Shown: positions 56,803 to 64,000 of the stretch, one piece after another
Position numbering within the stretch: the stretch's first letter is position 1
How the letters are laid out: every line of letters starts with the position of its first letter
From: Bradyrhizobium sp. SZCCHNS1050
Lineage (GTDB): Bacteria > Pseudomonadota > Alphaproteobacteria > Rhizobiales > Xanthobacteraceae
Direction of reading: 5' to 3'
Assembly: GCF_032484785.1 (NCBI RefSeq)
Contig: NZ_JAUETR010000001.1
Coordinates: 1,863,501 to 1,927,500 of the forward strand
DNA length: 64,000 bases
Notes under the pieces: model-generated
The model's input: the letters and a program-made list of their open reading frames with translations, nothing else
The model's database searches: none
Told to the model about the DNA's origin: nothing
Program-made: the position numbers and the translations under genes

Positions 56803-57048
56803 GTGGCCCTGTTCCCGCTCCAAGCCAACTTCCGCGGCGACTTCGTCGTCCTGCTGATCCCCGTCGACGACGGCGATAGCATGAGCATCGTGGCCGACAA
56901 GGTCGCCCAGCACGCGGTCGGACTGCGCGTCGCCGAGAAGAACGCGTGGAAATGCGTCTACTACAACGGCCGTGAGCTGCCGTCCGCGATGACGGTGGCA
57001 CAGTCCGGAATCCAGCCGATGGATTGGATCGAGGTGGCCTATGTCTGA
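56803..57048 (+). CDS. tmoB: Diiron monooxygenase hydroxylase gamma subunit (TmoB-like)
   Basis: 81 residues, starting GTG with GGGAGG upstream (MALFPLQANFRGDFVVLLIP). Small ubiquitin-like beta-grasp subunit that packs on the alpha subunit, as in T4moB (~84 residues). The end IQPMDWIEVAYV matches the family. Overlaps the start of the Rieske gene by eight bases. Confidence 0.9.
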   Translation: MALFPLQANFRGDFVVLLIPVDDGDSMSIVADKVAQHAVGLRVAEKNAWKCVYYNGRELPSAMTVAQSGIQPMDWIEVAYV

Positions 57049-57421
57049 CGATGCCGGCGTGACGTGGAGGCAGGTCGCGACCTTGGACGACCTTTGGGAA
57101 GGTGATTTCATCGGCGTCGAGGTCGACGGTGAGGAAGTGATCGTGATGCACCTTCCTGGCGGCGAGCTGCGTTGCTTCCAGGGCATGTGCCCGCACCAGG
57201 AGATCCTGCTGGCGGACGGCAAGGTCGATTTCGAATCCGGCACCATCACCTGCTCGGCCCATGAGTGGGAGTTCAGCATGGATGACGGCCGCGGCCTCAA
57301 CCCGCGCGACTGCCGCCTCTTCCGCTACGCGGTGAAGAAGGACGGCGAAGCGATTCTGGTCGGCGTGCCCAACGACGGACGGCTGCGCCGCCTCCGCCAC
57401 AAGACCGAGCAGGACGCATAG
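57041..57421 (+). CDS. tmoC: Rieske-type ferredoxin of the monooxygenase (TmoC-like)
   Basis: 126 residues. The [2Fe-2S] Rieske ligands are CPH in GMCPHQEILL and CSAH in TCSAHEWEFSMDDG, two Cys and two His at the usual spacing. It carries electrons from the reductase (TmoF-like) to the hydroxylase. Longer than T4moC (~112) by a basic C-terminal tail (RLRRLRHKTEQDA). Translationally coupled to tmoB. Confidence 0.92.
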   Translation: MSDDAGVTWRQVATLDDLWEGDFIGVEVDGEEVIVMHLPGGELRCFQGMCPHQEILLADGKVDFESGTITCSAHEWEFSMDDGRGLNPRDCRLFRYAVKKDGEAILVGVPNDGRLRRLRHKTEQDA

Positions 57422-57430
57422 GACAAGCCC

Positions 57431-57730
57431 ATGACCACGACAGCAGCACCGAAACTGGTCGGCCCCGTCATCAGGGGCGTCGACGAGGACATCATCGACG
57501 CCGTGATCGCGGCGAGCGAGCAGGACAATCCGGACGTCGAGATCGTCATCGAGGACCGCGGCGGCTATGTCCGCGTCCAGGCCGACCGGAATTTCCGCCT
57601 GACGCAGAAGAGCATGCAGGCGGCGCTGGGGCGGCCATTCCGGCTCGCCGAGATCGAGCCGAGCCTGGTGTCGTTCGGCGGGCGGCTCGAGTCGATGGAC
57701 GACGAATGGGTCTGGACCATCCACACATAA
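57431..57730 (+). CDS. tmoD: Monooxygenase effector (coupling) protein (TmoD-like)
   Basis: 99 residues, cofactor-free. The pattern KLVGPVIRGVDEDIIDAVIA, then VRVQADRNFRLTQKSMQAAL and FSFGGRL-like VSFGGRLESMDDEWVW, is that of the MmoB/TmoD effector family, which binds the hydroxylase and tunes diiron reactivity and selectivity. Ten bases after tmoC. Confidence 0.92.
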   Translation: MTTTAAPKLVGPVIRGVDEDIIDAVIAASEQDNPDVEIVIEDRGGYVRVQADRNFRLTQKSMQAALGRPFRLAEIEPSLVSFGGRLESMDDEWVWTIHT

Positions 57731-57751
57731 GAAATCCCGGGAGGATATGTC

Positions 57752-58777
57752 ATGACCGCGATGACCGCGAAGCCGGCTGCGCGCAAGCAGAAGAAGACCT
57801 GGAGCCTGTGGACCGAGCGCCGGCTGCCGTCGGAATACGAGGCCGTCACCTACAAGTTCCACAGCCATTTCCGGCGGGCGCCGGCGCCGTTCGAGCTGTC
57901 CGAGAACTGGTCGATCAACCAGTTCTATCTCAGGAATCGCGAAGGCTCGAGGCTCACGCTGGACGATTGGGAGGGCTATCGCGATCCCCTCACCTACACC
58001 TATCGCCGCTATGTCACCGACCAGAAGGATCGCGAGGTCTATTGCGACAACCTGATCGACGAGTTCGAGCGCCAGGACAGCTACCGCAAGCTTCCCGCGG
58101 CGTGGCTCGACTTCCTCGGCCAATCCTATCTGCCGGTCCGGTTTCCCGGACATGCGATGCAGATGAGCGCGGCCTATGTGGCGCAGATGGCGCCATCGGC
58201 CTTCGTCACCAACACCTTCTATTTCCAGATGGGCAACGAGATGCGGCGGGTGCAGCGGCAGGCCTATCTGGCCAAGGCGCTGGCGCTCGACACCGGCCGC
58301 CCGGAGCTCGCCGACAGCAACATTGCCCGTACCGTCTGGACGCAGGCGCCGCAATGGCAGGGCCTGCGCGAGCTGATCGAGAAGCAGCTGATCGCCTACG
58401 ATTGGGGCGAAGCGTTCGTCTCCCGCAATCTGGTGCTGAGGCCGATCTTCGATCACGTCTTCAACCGCGAGATCGCCGATCTGGCGCGCACGAACGACGA
58501 TGACCTGCTGGCGCTGCTGCACGACGACTTCCGCAACTACGACGAAGCCTATGCCGTCGAGACCACCAAGGCCCTGGTGCGCTACGCCACCGGCAAGGTC
58601 CCGGAGCACGCGGTTCTGCTGCGGGAGTGGGTCGCGAAGTGGATGCCGCTCGGCGAACGCGCCGCGCGCGGCCTCAGCGAGGCACTTTCGACCGCGCCCG
58701 GCGCCGACGGTGCACGGGCGATCCTGGAGCGGACCATGACGGCCCAGGCAAGGCTGATCGCGGATTGCGGCTTGTAG
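57752..58777 (+). CDS. tmoE: Diiron monooxygenase hydroxylase beta subunit (TmoE-like)
   Basis: 341 residues. It is a ferritin-fold relative of the alpha subunit but without metal ligands, as expected. Family-typical stretches: RRLPSEYEAVTYKFHSHFRR, LSENWSINQFYLRNREGS, RDPLTYTYRRYVTDQKDRE, and the C-terminal half with LVRYATGKVPEHAVLLREWV. GGGAGG precedes ATG 57752. It supports the alpha-beta-gamma hexamer. Slightly longer than T4moE (~327) because of a lysine-rich N-terminal extension (KPAARKQKKT). Confidence 0.93.
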   Translation: MTAMTAKPAARKQKKTWSLWTERRLPSEYEAVTYKFHSHFRRAPAPFELSENWSINQFYLRNREGSRLTLDDWEGYRDPLTYTYRRYVTDQKDREVYCDNLIDEFERQDSYRKLPAAWLDFLGQSYLPVRFPGHAMQMSAAYVAQMAPSAFVTNTFYFQMGNEMRRVQRQAYLAKALALDTGRPELADSNIARTVWTQAPQWQGLRELIEKQLIAYDWGEAFVSRNLVLRPIFDHVFNREIADLARTNDDDLLALLHDDFRNYDEAYAVETTKALVRYATGKVPEHAVLLREWVAKWMPLGERAARGLSEALSTAPGADGARAILERTMTAQARLIADCGL

Positions 58778-58833
58778 TCTGGCGGACGCGATCGGCGTGC
58801 TGCGCCGACCGCCAAGCCGAAAGGATGGCGTGG

Positions 58834-59823
58834 ATGACCCGGCAACTCCGCATCGAGCCTGACGGTGTCGCGATCGACGCGGCCGGCCATGACACCATCC
58901 TGCAGGCAGCACGACGCGGGGGCGTCGCGCTGCCTTACGAATGCGGCTGGGGCAGTTGCGGCGCCTGCAAGGTGACGCTCGTCGACGGCCAGGTCGATCT
59001 GGTCTTTCCCGGCGCGCCAGCGATCAATCCGCGCGACGCACGACGCAGCCGCATCCTGGCCTGTCAATCACGCGCGATCTCCGACGTCACGATCGCGCGT
59101 GGTCCCGGCGACTGGTCCGCGCCGACGCCGCGATGCGTCGAGCAACAGGCGATCCTGCGCGGCGTCGACGATCTCGCGCCGGAGATCCGCCAGTTCAGCT
59201 TCGAGACGGCCGAGCCGATCGACTTCCGGCCGGGTCAGTATGCGATCCTGCATCTCGGCGAAGGGCTGCGGCGCTGCTACTCGATGTGCAACCTGCCGGG
59301 CAGCAACGTCCTGCAGTTCATTGCCAGGCGCTACGATGGCGGCACGGGCAGCAACGCGCTCGCCGCGTTGATCCCAGGCGCGCAGATCACCATCGAGGCG
59401 CCGTTCGGCGCCTGCACGCTGCGTCGACAGCCGGGCCGCAAGGTGTTCGTGGCGGGAGGCACCGGCATTGCGCCGATCCTGGCGATGCTGCGCGAGGCTG
59501 CGGCTGCGCGCCTCGATTTCGGATCGCCCGCGGACGTCATCTACGGCGCCCGTACACCGGCGGATCTCGCCGCTGATGACATGCTGGCGGCGGCGATCGC
59601 GCAAACGCCCCGGACGCGCTACCTGCCCGTGGTCGAGCACGCGCCGTCCGGCTGGCCGCATGCGGCCGGCTTCGTCACCGATGTCATCAAGGCCGCGATC
59701 CCGGATCCCGCGGCGGCCGAGTTCTATGTCGCCGGCCCGCCGGTCATGGTGAACGCGGTCAGGTCGCTGCTGCGCGCCGCCGATGTTCCGATCACGCAGG
59801 TTCATTATGACAGCTTCGGCTAG
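58834..59823 (+). CDS. tmoF: NADH oxidoreductase of the monooxygenase (TmoF-like)
   Basis: 329 residues. N-terminal plant-type [2Fe-2S] domain with YECGWGSCGACK and LACQS (C-x4-C-x2-C...C). The FAD domain carries RCYSMCN, variant of RxYS, and the NAD domain has GGTGIAPILAML. It passes electrons from NADH through FAD and the iron-sulfur cluster to the Rieske protein. ATG 58834 is preferred (AAGGA eight bases upstream); ATG 58825 is in frame. Last of the six-gene tmoABCDEF order. Confidence 0.93.
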   Translation: MTRQLRIEPDGVAIDAAGHDTILQAARRGGVALPYECGWGSCGACKVTLVDGQVDLVFPGAPAINPRDARRSRILACQSRAISDVTIARGPGDWSAPTPRCVEQQAILRGVDDLAPEIRQFSFETAEPIDFRPGQYAILHLGEGLRRCYSMCNLPGSNVLQFIARRYDGGTGSNALAALIPGAQITIEAPFGACTLRRQPGRKVFVAGGTGIAPILAMLREAAAARLDFGSPADVIYGARTPADLAADDMLAAAIAQTPRTRYLPVVEHAPSGWPHAAGFVTDVIKAAIPDPAAAEFYVAGPPVMVNAVRSLLRAADVPITQVHYDSFG

Positions 59824-60361
59824 AGCAGGCGTGCGCAGTGCTGCACCCGTCTGGGCGATGGCGCCTGGACTGCGCCGTCTCGCCACACGTCCCGGCAGCG
59901 CGCCGCGGCTCGCACCGACATGGCCCTGCCACCAGCTCGGCGACACCTCGCCCGCCGGATACGCCGCACAGCTCGTGTCCTGCGCCTGCGCGCTGGCTGG
60001 CGTCGAAGAGGTGCCGGCGCCGATGAACGCCGCAGGCCGCGCCTTCGCGCTCGATGACATCCATGCCATGGGCCAGCCGGAGGCCTTCGTGTTCGCGCCG
60101 GTGTGGCTCATTGTTCGCCCCGACGGGTCGCTGCACCTGACCTTGCGGCCGGAATGGGCGCAGAAGGTGGCGGCCAAGGGCTGGGGCACGGTGCATCCGT
60201 TCGCACGCTACATGGCCGGCGCCGTGCCGCCGCAGAGCCTCGTGGTCTACGCGCCGCGCGATCAAAGCGAGCTGGCGGTTGCTGCGCGGATCATCGCGGC
60301 CGCGCACTGCTACGCGAGCGGCCGCATCGGCGACGTCGCATTGCCCGACAGCCGGTGGTGA
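59807..60361 (+). CDS. DUF5519 (luciferase-domain-like) protein
   Basis: 184 residues. Begins inside the 3' end of tmoF (17-base overlap). The core VWLIVRPDGSLHLTLRPEWA, GWGTVHPFARY and SLVVYAPRDQSELAVAARII matches the DUF5519/'luciferase domain' family (typically HVHPDGSLHLtLPpe...gWaexHP...mvYaPR). An Ala/Arg-rich N-terminus precedes it. The function of the family is unknown. Linkage to the monooxygenase suggests an accessory role in substrate handling or enzyme maturation. Confidence 0.65.
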   Translation: MTASARAGVRSAAPVWAMAPGLRRLATRPGSAPRLAPTWPCHQLGDTSPAGYAAQLVSCACALAGVEEVPAPMNAAGRAFALDDIHAMGQPEAFVFAPVWLIVRPDGSLHLTLRPEWAQKVAAKGWGTVHPFARYMAGAVPPQSLVVYAPRDQSELAVAARIIAAAHCYASGRIGDVALPDSRW

Positions 60362-60364
60362 GCG

Positions 60365-60880
60365 ATGACGGAGCTCTCGGCCATGACCAATGAAGGCGAC
60401 ATCAGGCGGTTTCGCATACGGCTGGAACGTCCGGAGGGGACGTTCACATTCGACGCCATATCCGACGAATATCTGCTGTACAGCATGATCGACGCCGGCA
60501 TCGAGACGCCCTACATCTGCGAGCAGGGCTGGTGCCTCGCATGCGCCGCGCGCTTGGTGTCGGGCAACGTCGACCGCTCCGATGCGCTGACGGTCTACCC
60601 TCAGGACGCTGAAGCCGGCTTTCTGCTGCTGTGTTCGACCAAGCCCTGCTCGGATCTGGTCCTGATGCTCGACGAGCGCCAGACCCGACGGGACATGATG
60701 CAACACCGGATCGAGCACAATCAGTTGGCGCGAGCCTATCCGCCCGGCGCACGGCTCCGGTTTCGCCGCGGACGCGCTAAGGCGCGAGTCTGCGCGTGCA
60801 CCCGTTCAGCGACAGGGACTCGAACAGATGAGCCGGCGACATCCGCTCAGATGGGGCTGATTGGATCAAAACCCAAATAG
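60365..60880 (+). CDS. Plant-type [2Fe-2S] ferredoxin
   Basis: 171 residues. Cluster ligands in YICEQGWCLACAARLVSGNV (C-x4-C-x2-C) and the fourth in LLLCSTKPCSDL. The ferredoxin fold ends near residue 115. The last ~45 residues are Arg-rich and low-complexity and may be junk coding added by loss of an earlier stop. ATG 60365 follows the previous stop by three bases; ATG 60383 is also possible. Some chloroplast-type ferredoxins next to aromatic oxygenases re-reduce inactivated iron centres (XylT/DmpQ role); that is a possible but unproven function here. Confidence 0.8.
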   Translation: MTELSAMTNEGDIRRFRIRLERPEGTFTFDAISDEYLLYSMIDAGIETPYICEQGWCLACAARLVSGNVDRSDALTVYPQDAEAGFLLLCSTKPCSDLVLMLDERQTRRDMMQHRIEHNQLARAYPPGARLRFRRGRAKARVCACTRSATGTRTDEPATSAQMGLIGSKPK

Positions 60881-60962
60881 CCTCGTTTCAAGCGCCTCGC
60901 TTTCATTTCGGGGCCCGAGGAGGGCACACAGGACCGTTTCGACTTGAGTGGCGCATCCCTCG

Positions 60963-63900
60963 TCATTCGTCCAGCAGATCCAAGAACTGTTCGACCCGTC
61001 GTAAAGCAGGTTCATCGCTGCGCCCGGGATAGACGACGCGATCGCCCTCGCGCTGCAGTGACCGCGAGCGTAATTTACCGATCCTCCCTGCGAGCATCGT
61101 TGCAGCAATCGCATCCGGGCCGACATCGAGACGCATGATCCCCCGTTGCCTGCAACTTATCCTGAGCTTGGCGACAGCAAAGAAATTGCTGGCCTCGGAT
61201 GGCAGCTTGCCGAATCGGCGGTGCGTTTCATCCTCGAGCTCCTCCAGCTCGTCATCACTCCGGCACCGAGCGGCTCGAGCGTAGATCTCCAGCCTGACCG
61301 CCTCCGATTGCACATAGCTCGAAGGAAGCAGCTCAGGAATGGGAAGATTCAACTCGGGGATCCAGAGCGCGGACATTCCATCGCGGTCTCCCTCCAGGGC
61401 AAGCGTAAGAAGGTGGCCGTAGAGCGTCGGTCCGAACACCTGCATGTGGCCGGATTGTCGATCGGAGCGCAGGTCGCCGCCGCCGCGGAGATCGAGGTCG
61501 CGAGCGCTGATCGCGAAGCCAGCGCCCGGACGGCTCAATTCCTCGAGAACGGAAAGCCGCTTTTCCGAGCGTTCAGAGCCACCTTCCGTCAGGAAATGTG
61601 CAAACGCCCGGATGCCGCCCCGTCCTACTCGCCCCCTGAGCTGATGCAATTGTGCCAGGCCGAATCTTTCGGGCCAGCACACAACGATGGTGTTCGCACG
61701 TGGGATGTCGAGGCCACTTTCCACGATGTTGGTCGCAAGTAGTACATCGGCACGGCCTTCGACGAACCCCATCAACCTCTCGTCAATCTCGTCCGTCGGC
61801 ATCTTGCCGTGAATGGCAATGATACGTAGTTCCGGAGCCAGCGCATGGATCCTGGCGAGCATGGGATCGAGATCCTGGATCCGCGGACAAACGACAAAAC
61901 TCTGACCGTTACGTCTGTGCTCACGAACCAGCGCAGCGGCGATAGCTATGTCCGAAAGCGGTGCGACCTTGGTGGCAACCGGAACACGATGGACCGGCGG
62001 GGTTGCGATCACGCTGAGATCCCTCAAGCCCGTCAAGCCGGCCGCAAGTGTGCGGGGGATCGGTGTCGCACTCATCCAGAGCCGGTGGCCGTTCTTATTG
62101 AGGCCCGACAGCATGGCTTTCTCGGCAGCGCCGAAATGCTGCTCCTCGTCAATGATGATCAGGCCAAGTTCGGCAAATCTCACTTCCTTGGATGCGAGCG
62201 CGAGGGTCCCGACGACGACCCTGAGTTCTCCGCTCTTGAGGCGCTCCCTTACCTCTCGCGCTTCGGCGGTCGAGGCCACCCGCGACAGGTTTCCAACATC
62301 GATGCCAAGAGGCGCAAAGCGCTTGCGGAAGGTTTCGACATGCTGTCGTGCCAGCACTGTCGTCGGCACGACGATAGCGACCTGCTTTCCGGCCAGCACG
62401 GCGGCTGCCGCTGCGCGCAGCGCCACCTCGGTTTTGCCAAAGCCGACGTCTCCACAGACGATCCGGTCCATCGGGTGCCCCGATGCAAGATCATCCAGAA
62501 CGTCGCGGATGGCCTTCGCCTGATCGGAGGTGGTGAAATAGGGAAACCGCGCGACGAACTTCTCATAGACAGCAGGGCGCGGCACGAGCTTCGGAGCCGG
62601 GCGCCGCCGGCGCTGACTCATCTGCTTGGCCAGCTCCTTTGCGACCACGTGAATCTCCGTCTCGGCAGCGGCTCGCCGCGGCCGCCACGAGCTGCCGTCG
62701 GCCTTGTCCAGCGAGGTGTCTCCGAGCTCAGCGGCGTAAGGCCAGATCAGCGCCAATTCTGCGAGAGGAACGAGAACGGCGTCGTTTCCGGCAAATACCA
62801 ACCTGACCATCTCGCGCGCCGAAAGATCTCCCGTGCCCATGGATCTCAGGCCGCCAAGGCGTGCGAGTCCACGTTGCAGATGAACGACCACGGATCCGAG
62901 TTCGGGGAGATCTCCCGAATCGAAGCCGGGCGTCCATGCCCAGTTCATCGGTTGCGGTTGGTGTGCCCTGCTGCCGAGCACGTCGGCAGCAGTGATGACC
63001 ACGAGCGGCTTCTTTCCAGGAACGACAAAGCCCGCATCGAAGCCTGCCAACAATGCGGCCTGCTGCCTGCCCCTTGCGGTCGCGTGCGTCCAATCGGGCA
63101 CGCATTCGGCCTTGATAGCGCTCATCCGGGCCATCACACGCAAATCAGCTTCGACCGCAGCGACGAAAAGCACACGTGCGCTTCCGCGCTGGGCTTCCTC
63201 GATAAATGCACGGAGCGCCTTCCGCGGAGAGGCTGCCTTGTAGAACTCTGGCGTCGCACGATACGGAGTGGTTGGCGGCAACACAGTGATCTTCTTGGCC
63301 GCCAGCTCCCATTCGCGTCGGCTGAGATAGGCACGGTCACGCTCACTGCGGGCGGCCGCATCCTCGATCGTGCTCAACCAGGTGTCGGCGTGCCTGGGCA
63401 CGGTGCTGTCGGCGATCCATTTGGCGCGCGCACAATAGTCCAATAGGCTGGACCTTCTTCGAGCCCGGCCCGTGAACGCCAGCCGCTCGGACATCGGGTC
63501 AATCAGGAGTTCCTTCGTTTCGGAAATCACCTCTTGGTCTATCGGATTGATCGCTGCAATACGCCGGATTCTCCCTCCGGAATGCTCTATCCTAAAAGGT
63601 CCGAACGCGCCGGCCGGGAAGATCTCGAAGGTGTTGCCGTGAAACAAAACTCCACCGGGATAATCCGGACTGTCGTCCAGGTCGTACCCGAGAGCTTTCA
63701 GACGGGCCTCGAGGTCTTCCTCGGAAAAGACGGCCCCGGTCCGAAGGAGAAATCCGATACGAGACCAGTTCGCAGGCAACGGCAGGAGCTCCATTATGGC
63801 CTCCGCCGTCGCGATCAGCAGGATCGGCTTCTTTGCCCTGGCAAGGCGTCTCAAGACGGAGCTCCGCCGGCCCGCGATATCACGTGAAGGCTCAAGCTGA

Positions 63901-64000
63901 TCGAACGGAAGCGTGTTCAAACGGGGATAGACGAGCACATCACAGGCCGGCTCGATAACTGGGATGATCGAACCCAACAGCTCGGCTCGGCTCTCATTTT
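60963..64000 (-). CDS. Mfd-like transcription-repair coupling translocase, paralogue 2 (5' end outside)
   Basis: The frame is open to the right edge, so the N-terminal ~100 residues are missing; about 1012 residues are visible. All motifs are as in paralogue 1: polymerase-interaction region VVVHLQRGLARLGGLRSM, Walker A GDVGFGKTEVAL, DEEQHFG, SATPIPRT, ESGLDIPRANT, QLRGRVGR and a LDLLDE C-terminus. About 80% identical by eye to the protein encoded at 12848-16147, with substitutions spread evenly, so this is an old duplication rather than a recent copy. Same orientation as paralogue 1. It lies 80 bases after the ferredoxin gene, convergent with it. Confidence 0.85.
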   Translation of the reverse strand, partial: NESRAELLGSIIPVIEPACDVLVYPRLNTLPFDQLEPSRDIAGRRSSVLRRLARAKKPILLIATAEAIMELLPLPANWSRIGFLLRTGAVFSEEDLEARLKALGYDLDDSPDYPGGVLFHGNTFEIFPAGAFGPFRIEHSGGRIRRIAAINPIDQEVISETKELLIDPMSERLAFTGRARRRSSLLDYCARAKWIADSTVPRHADTWLSTIEDAAARSERDRAYLSRREWELAAKKITVLPPTTPYRATPEFYKAASPRKALRAFIEEAQRGSARVLFVAAVEADLRVMARMSAIKAECVPDWTHATARGRQQAALLAGFDAGFVVPGKKPLVVITAADVLGSRAHQPQPMNWAWTPGFDSGDLPELGSVVVHLQRGLARLGGLRSMGTGDLSAREMVRLVFAGNDAVLVPLAELALIWPYAAELGDTSLDKADGSSWRPRRAAAETEIHVVAKELAKQMSQRRRRPAPKLVPRPAVYEKFVARFPYFTTSDQAKAIRDVLDDLASGHPMDRIVCGDVGFGKTEVALRAAAAAVLAGKQVAIVVPTTVLARQHVETFRKRFAPLGIDVGNLSRVASTAEAREVRERLKSGELRVVVGTLALASKEVRFAELGLIIIDEEQHFGAAEKAMLSGLNKNGHRLWMSATPIPRTLAAGLTGLRDLSVIATPPVHRVPVATKVAPLSDIAIAAALVREHRRNGQSFVVCPRIQDLDPMLARIHALAPELRIIAIHGKMPTDEIDERLMGFVEGRADVLLATNIVESGLDIPRANTIVVCWPERFGLAQLHQLRGRVGRGGIRAFAHFLTEGGSERSEKRLSVLEELSRPGAGFAISARDLDLRGGGDLRSDRQSGHMQVFGPTLYGHLLTLALEGDRDGMSALWIPELNLPIPELLPSSYVQSEAVRLEIYARAARCRSDDELEELEDETHRRFGKLPSEASNFFAVAKLRISCRQRGIMRLDVGPDAIAATMLAGRIGKLRSRSLQREGDRVVYPGRSDEPALRRVEQFLDLLDE

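Noticed and set aside
54998..58912. 1304-codon minus-strand frame opposite the tmo genes
   Set aside because: Fully antisense to tmoA-tmoE, whose functions are certain; repetitive Arg/His/Asp/Val composition typical of a GC-rich shadow.

Overview
The window is high-GC alphaproteobacterial DNA, most likely from Bradyrhizobium of the stem-nodulating/photosynthetic clade. The evidence is the RpaI/BraI-type acyl-CoA homoserine-lactone synthase with its LuxR partner, the rhizobial conjugation remnants and the overall codon style. The organism name is inference. No ribosomal RNA, intact tRNA or CRISPR array was found.

Layout. 1-2.8 kb: start of a peptide-type ABC transporter binding protein, then a quorum-sensing pair (luxR-type braR, braI) with a candidate lux box. 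3.1-4.3 kb: conjugative-element scar in which an ardC fragment is joined to a trbI fragment, followed by an intact DUF2274 gene. 4.5-6.7 kb: a FAN1-type nuclease fused to a DEDDh exonuclease. 7-10.4 kb: autotransporter. 10.8-12.5 kb: large serine recombinase. 12.8-16.1 kb: a complete Mfd-like translocase; a close paralogue starts outside the right edge and ends at 60963, in the same orientation. 16.1-19.6 kb: debris (transposase, ParB-like and PLP-enzyme fragments, an interrupted small gene). 19.7-33.3 kb: a 3195-residue type I secreted giant protein with four almost identical 2.1-2.4 kb modules, plus its membrane-fusion and ABC exporter genes. 33.3-35.2 kb: a truncated initiator-tRNA 3' half and two oppositely oriented integrase fragments. 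Small paralogous DNA-binding genes lie on each side of the giant-protein region.

35.2-42.8 kb is a minus-strand operon of seven genes (vanadium-haloperoxidase-like enzyme, subtilase-like protease, two small or collagen-like secreted proteins, an acyl-carrier-like protein without the carrier serine, a secreted barrel-like protein, a membrane protein). A SARP-type regulator diverges from it.

45.0-60.9 kb is the most interesting part. A second SARP-type regulator carries an N-terminal MEDS sensor domain. It precedes two plus-strand transcription units. Unit 1 is P450, a two-subunit PEP-synthase-like phosphotransferase (architecture of phenylphosphate synthase), an HD protein, an aldehyde dehydrogenase, a second HD protein, an SDR and a P450-type ferredoxin. 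Unit 2 is a complete six-component toluene-4-monooxygenase-type diiron monooxygenase (tmoABCDEF order), a DUF5519-like protein and another ferredoxin. Both units are preceded by the same element: two heptamers (CTAAAGA, CCAAAGR) on an 11-bp period, exactly 8 bp before a TANANT -10-like hexamer. That is the textbook SARP promoter geometry. I infer one regulon that oxidises a hydrocarbon by a diiron monooxygenase and a P450 and activates an alcohol or phenol by ATP-dependent phosphorylation. The substrate is not visible in the sequence.
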